Positions 54,910 to 64,000 of a stretch of DNA of 64,000 bases are shown piece by piece; the stretch's first letter is position 1, and each line of letters opens with the position of its first letter. The DNA is from Mantis religiosa (taxonomy: Eukaryota; Arthropoda; Insecta; Mantodea; Mantidae): the NCBI GenBank assembly GCA_030765055.1, contig CM060953.1, positions 105,382,924 to 105,446,923 on the forward strand, written 5' to 3'. The position numbers and the translations under genes were made by a program. The notes under the pieces are model-generated. The model did no database searches. It was not told where the DNA came from and saw only the letters and a program-made list of their open reading frames with translations.

Positions 54910-55705
54910 GCTGCATTCTGAAAAGCTAATCCGATCACACTTCATTGGAATCTTCTTAGATGGCCATAATGTACAGTTTCTAAAAAGTTTAATATGCGAC
55001 AGTAGATCCTATATTCTCCCTGTTCATTAAATTCCTAGATATTATATGCTATAATGTGTGCACTGTTAAAATGCGTCAAGGTGACAAAACAACTATGATC
55101 TAAGTCCGTAAATGTGGCACTGAAAATTTTGAATTCTGACTTCTCGTGTAAGAAGGATTTGCTTTATTTTTTTGCACATGTTCTAATTGAGTTGCCTGAT
55201 CGTTCTTAATACATCAACATCATAGATAACTTCAATGACTAGAAATGCAATAATACCCTCGCTCTCTCCCTCCCCCTGTCACTCTTCTAGTTTACTGTCC
55301 CTGAAAAGCTGCATTCTGAAAAGCTAATCCGATCACACTTCATTGGAATCTTCTTAGATGGCCATAATGTACAGTTTCTAAAAAGTTTAATATGCGACAG
55401 TAGATCCTATATTCTCCCTGTTCATTAAATTCCTAGATATTATATGCTATAATGTGTGCACTGTTAAAATGCGTCAAGGCGACAAAACAACTATGATCTA
55501 AGTCCGTAAATGTGGCACTGAAAATTTTGAATTCTGACTTCTCGTGTAAGAAGGATTTGCTTTATTTTTTTGCACATGTTCTAATTGAGTTGCCTGATCG
55601 TTCTTAATACATCAACATCATAGATAACTTCAATGACTAGAAATGCAATAATATCCTCGCTCTCTCCCTCCCCCTGTCTCTCTTCTAGTTTACTGTCCCT
55701 GTACG
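54910..55705. repeat. Nearly perfect 398-bp tandem duplication
   Basis: GCTGCATTCTGAAAAGC starts at 54910 and 55308. The two units run to GTTTACTGTCCCTG and differ at only about three positions by eye (G/C near 55079, C/T near 55256, A/T near 55280). CTGAAAAGCT at the junction could be the microhomology that seeded it. Non-coding. Confidence 0.92.
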
Positions 55706-56508
55706 GAGTTATTCCCACCAGGACTTAGAGACTATTTTGAAACTACACTGACACTGCAACTTATGTTTTACTGGATTAAAGTGGAATCAAAATCTGCTGC
55801 AGTCATTGATCTGCTGCAGCTGGATAAATATATTCTGATTCCTCTAAATCCTAATGTTAGATGTGAACGGATTCCTAATGGATGGAAACGTTTTATCAAC
55901 AAACTCTACTACTACCAGTGCAGAAGAAGGTAGCAAGACAATGTGCAGTGACGAGTTCCTAGTTATAATGTCAGTCTAATTATAAAACGAGCAACACAGT
56001 TCCGTGCCTGTATGTCGACGAGCAGACGATCTCTGGATCACAAAGTACATTCAGCATTAGCCCGAAGCCTGGTATGCTGGTATGAGTGTAACGTAGAAAT
56101 GGAAGACAGTTGTGCTGCAGTGAATGGCGGGAGAAAGCACAGCGCCTTAATAAATGTCGTTTAAGTGGTACTTTGTGTACAGAAAATCATATATAGGCTC
56201 CCTGGAATATCAGCACCTCACAGAACCGACATTTGTATTAACCGAGAATGCTACTTATCATAACGTGCAGGAGATGTGCTTTTAAAGGAGAACACGCAGT
56301 ATTGGGTATCATTTCTGTATTATATGGACATTATGTAGCCTATATTTTATTAAATAACAATGAGGTAAACATAGCTATATACAAAGATTAAAATAACTTA
56401 TCTAAAAATGAATCGACTATCGAATCGAGGATTCCTCCAATGCCCACGGTTACTTATATATATGCAGTGATTTATTTGTAACAAAATAATTTTCAGGAAC
56501 TCACCCTA
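55706..56508. other. Unassigned spacer
   Basis: A GC-richer stretch at 55900-56170 is weakly protein-like but has stops in every frame. No family recognised. Confidence 0.4.
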
Positions 56509-58111
56509 TTAATTCAGCAATTTCCAAATGCACTCGTACGGGGTGTCAAAATCAGCGTCCTTGTGTTTGCGACAAGCTGCTTCATTAGCTGAATGTCTCC
56601 TCTTTCGTAGCCATGACTTGACATATGGTTGTGGATTAAATATGTACACTGGAGTTCCAACGCTGCTTATGAAAATAAGTCTGCTTGATCTTGTAACCAG
56701 CAGCCTATTTAGCTTTCCGGTGTGGATCTCATTCATGGTACTGAAAGCTCTTTCAGTTTCTGCTGTGAAGATGGAAATGGTCTGTACAGTCTTTGTGAAA
56801 TGTATCAGCTCCACTGGAATTTCCTTGGTCTCAATATACTTTCTAAAAGCATTAATGTAACATCTCTTACCTGACGTGGAAAATGTTACAGTCTCATCAC
56901 CATAACAGATATCCAAAGTAGAAGTGGAGAGCCAATTATTTTATAGTACCTTTGAATCACAGTTAACTTGTCACTTTTCTCCCCTGTCTCTGCTGACTAA
57001 AGCTGGAACCAAGATGAGATGATGTGGACACATTTTCTATAAGTCTGTTAATTAAATTATTCACAAGACTTCTGAAAAACTGCTTTCGGTCAAATTTTAC
57101 AACTATTTTTAGAATCATGTAATCCTATGTTTCTAACCTTTTTGTTTTCTTCTGCTTTAAGAACTATTCTGCAGTATTGTCCAGAAGCTGTGTTACACAT
57201 AGATTCAAACACTTTCGTAGTGCGCTTGATTGCATTTTGAGTCTTTGTCAGACTTTTCTCTCTTCTCTGCAACTCTAATGACCGGACATCGGAGCTCGTA
57301 CACCTTTAAAGGGATGTGAAGTTTATGAGTGTCGCAGTTTATAACTGCTGACGTCAGTCCAGGGAACAACACGCAGGGATAGTGCGATTCGCAACGCCTA
57401 GCTTTAGTTTCGTCACAACTACTGCTTGCCACGCAAATAGATCTGTCTTTGAGGGAGTGCAAGGTATTTGACATATTGTGTCAATAGCATTACTTTCACA
57501 ACAGTTATTAGTAAATGTGCATTTTATAAATCAAAAGTTTTAGGTACTATCAAGAGCCATTAAGCAGCTTGAACAATGTAATTTCGAGCTGACTAACAGC
57601 AGCCGAGGAGGTGTCTGCAAAAATTAACAATATAGACAATGCACCACCTACCAAACGAACAAAAAATGAACTGACCAGTATTCAACACAAAGGTACTGGA
57701 TTTTCAAGGTTACGTCATATAATAAATGAACTTAAGCCTCAGACAAAACATATGGAAATGATTTGTACTACTCATGCACCATACACGTCATGTGTCATTG
57801 AACGAAATTTCTCCCAACATTTTTATACTGTTTCAAGGAGAGGCGCAGGAAATTCTCATTGGAAAATCTATGAATGAATATGGTTCTTCACTGCAATTCC
57901 CGCAACGAAAGCAATGAGGAGGATGGCATATTATTGTAACGTAGGTTGCATTTTGTATCCGTACCGGACTGTACACACACAGCGCTTCAGTATGTTTGTT
58001 GACAAACGTTTGTTGATGACACGTCTGACACTGAATCATACATAATTGCAGCATTTTCTAAAAATGACGCACTTTTTAACTTATTTTCTAGACCTTGGAA
58101 TTTCCCCCATT

Positions 58112-58502
<391 letters not shown>

Positions 58503-59050
58503 GGTGGTCTCTTTTGGCCTCACTAAAATGCTTGACTAGTGCAATGTAGTTTTCCCAGACAGCTTTTGCAGTTCTCTGGCTTGATGCCACCCACCTTATT
58601 GTAAATATTTTCCCAATCTTCTTTGAATCAGCCCAAATGTTGAGTTCCCTTTTTTAAAGGTATGCTGTATAAATACAATTTGTCAAGGAAAGAATGGAAA
58701 TGGTTCACACCTATAACTTCATTTCTTTTATCAGAAACGGACAATTGTAAACGATGGTTTAAACAGTGCCAGATTACTATATCTGGAAATAACTTTATAA
58801 AGTGTGCTCTAATATTAAGTAGGCGTTTCTAGACCAGCTAAATGTTCTGCCAGAAAGTTTCCATTCATCCCATATGAAGAAATATTTTTCAACATCTCTC
58901 GAGTAATAAACATCTGCTGTAGTCGATTCAAGTCCTATCAAGGCCCAGGAAAAGGAAAAAACTTCAGAATCATCTGTAAGAGCACATGGCAAACATAATA
59001 CTAAAACAGATTTTACACTAACCGCTGTTGATTCTTCAAACATAATACTG

Positions 59051-64000
<4,950 letters not shown>

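Noticed and set aside
57611..57877. Plus-strand ORF of 88 residues
   Set aside because: It is protein-like in composition but without a recognised domain, and lies antisense to the hAT relic.

Overview
The window looks like a repeat-dense chromosome segment from an arthropod, most likely an insect with a large genome. The signs are Ty3/gypsy, R1- and I-type LINEs, mariner, hAT and P-like DNA elements, tRNA-derived SINEs, long microsatellites, AT-rich spacers and introns with GT/AG ends. I see no convincing single-copy host gene. Almost everything that can be named is a virus-like or mobile element at some stage of decay.

Bases 1 to about 9100 are part of an endogenous Polinton/Maverick (adintovirus-like) element. 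On the plus strand lie a packaging ATPase (cut by the window edge), two tail-fibre-like ORFs, a possible fibre head in a shifted frame, an acidic protein of the DUF8207 type and a retrovirus-like integrase broken by three UAG stops. On the minus strand, tail to tail with these, lie a family B DNA polymerase (two stops and one frameshift) and a small, apparently intact two-exon gene that may encode a DNA-binding protein. Two tandem-repeat arrays separate the converging halves. The major and minor capsid genes would be expected left of the window.

Bases 9.1-14.1 kb are AT-rich spacer with local duplications. Bases 14140-24411 are a Ty3/gypsy element with both LTRs, a 4-bp ATAT target duplication, a tRNA-Leu-like primer site and a polypurine tract. 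An R1-clade LINE (15780-20467, minus strand) sits inside its gag zinc knuckle. A mariner relic follows, then two minus-strand I/Jockey-type LINE relics (25.6-30.8 kb and 31.2-35.7 kb).

A second gypsy of the same family starts with its LTR at 36116, stops near 38684, and resumes in integrase at 51398 with its 3' LTR at 52511-53003. Between them lies about 12.5 kb bounded by inverted repeats of about 750 bp (38940-39688 and 50625-51400). Nested inside are a THAP-type P-like transposon with perfect 32-bp TIRs, another gypsy integrase relic, a tRNA SINE and a fold-back element (48337-50147) whose two arms each carry a TATA box and an exon/intron-like unit. The outer and inner inverted repeats share sequence modules and may be one undescribed family.

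The right end holds a nearly perfect 398-bp tandem duplication, a hAT transposase relic interrupted by a SINE with a 15-bp target duplication, a 662-bp pure AAT array, and a truncated LINE with an RNase H domain flanked by AAT arrays on both sides.

All calls rest on reading motifs by eye; no database search or alignment program was run.
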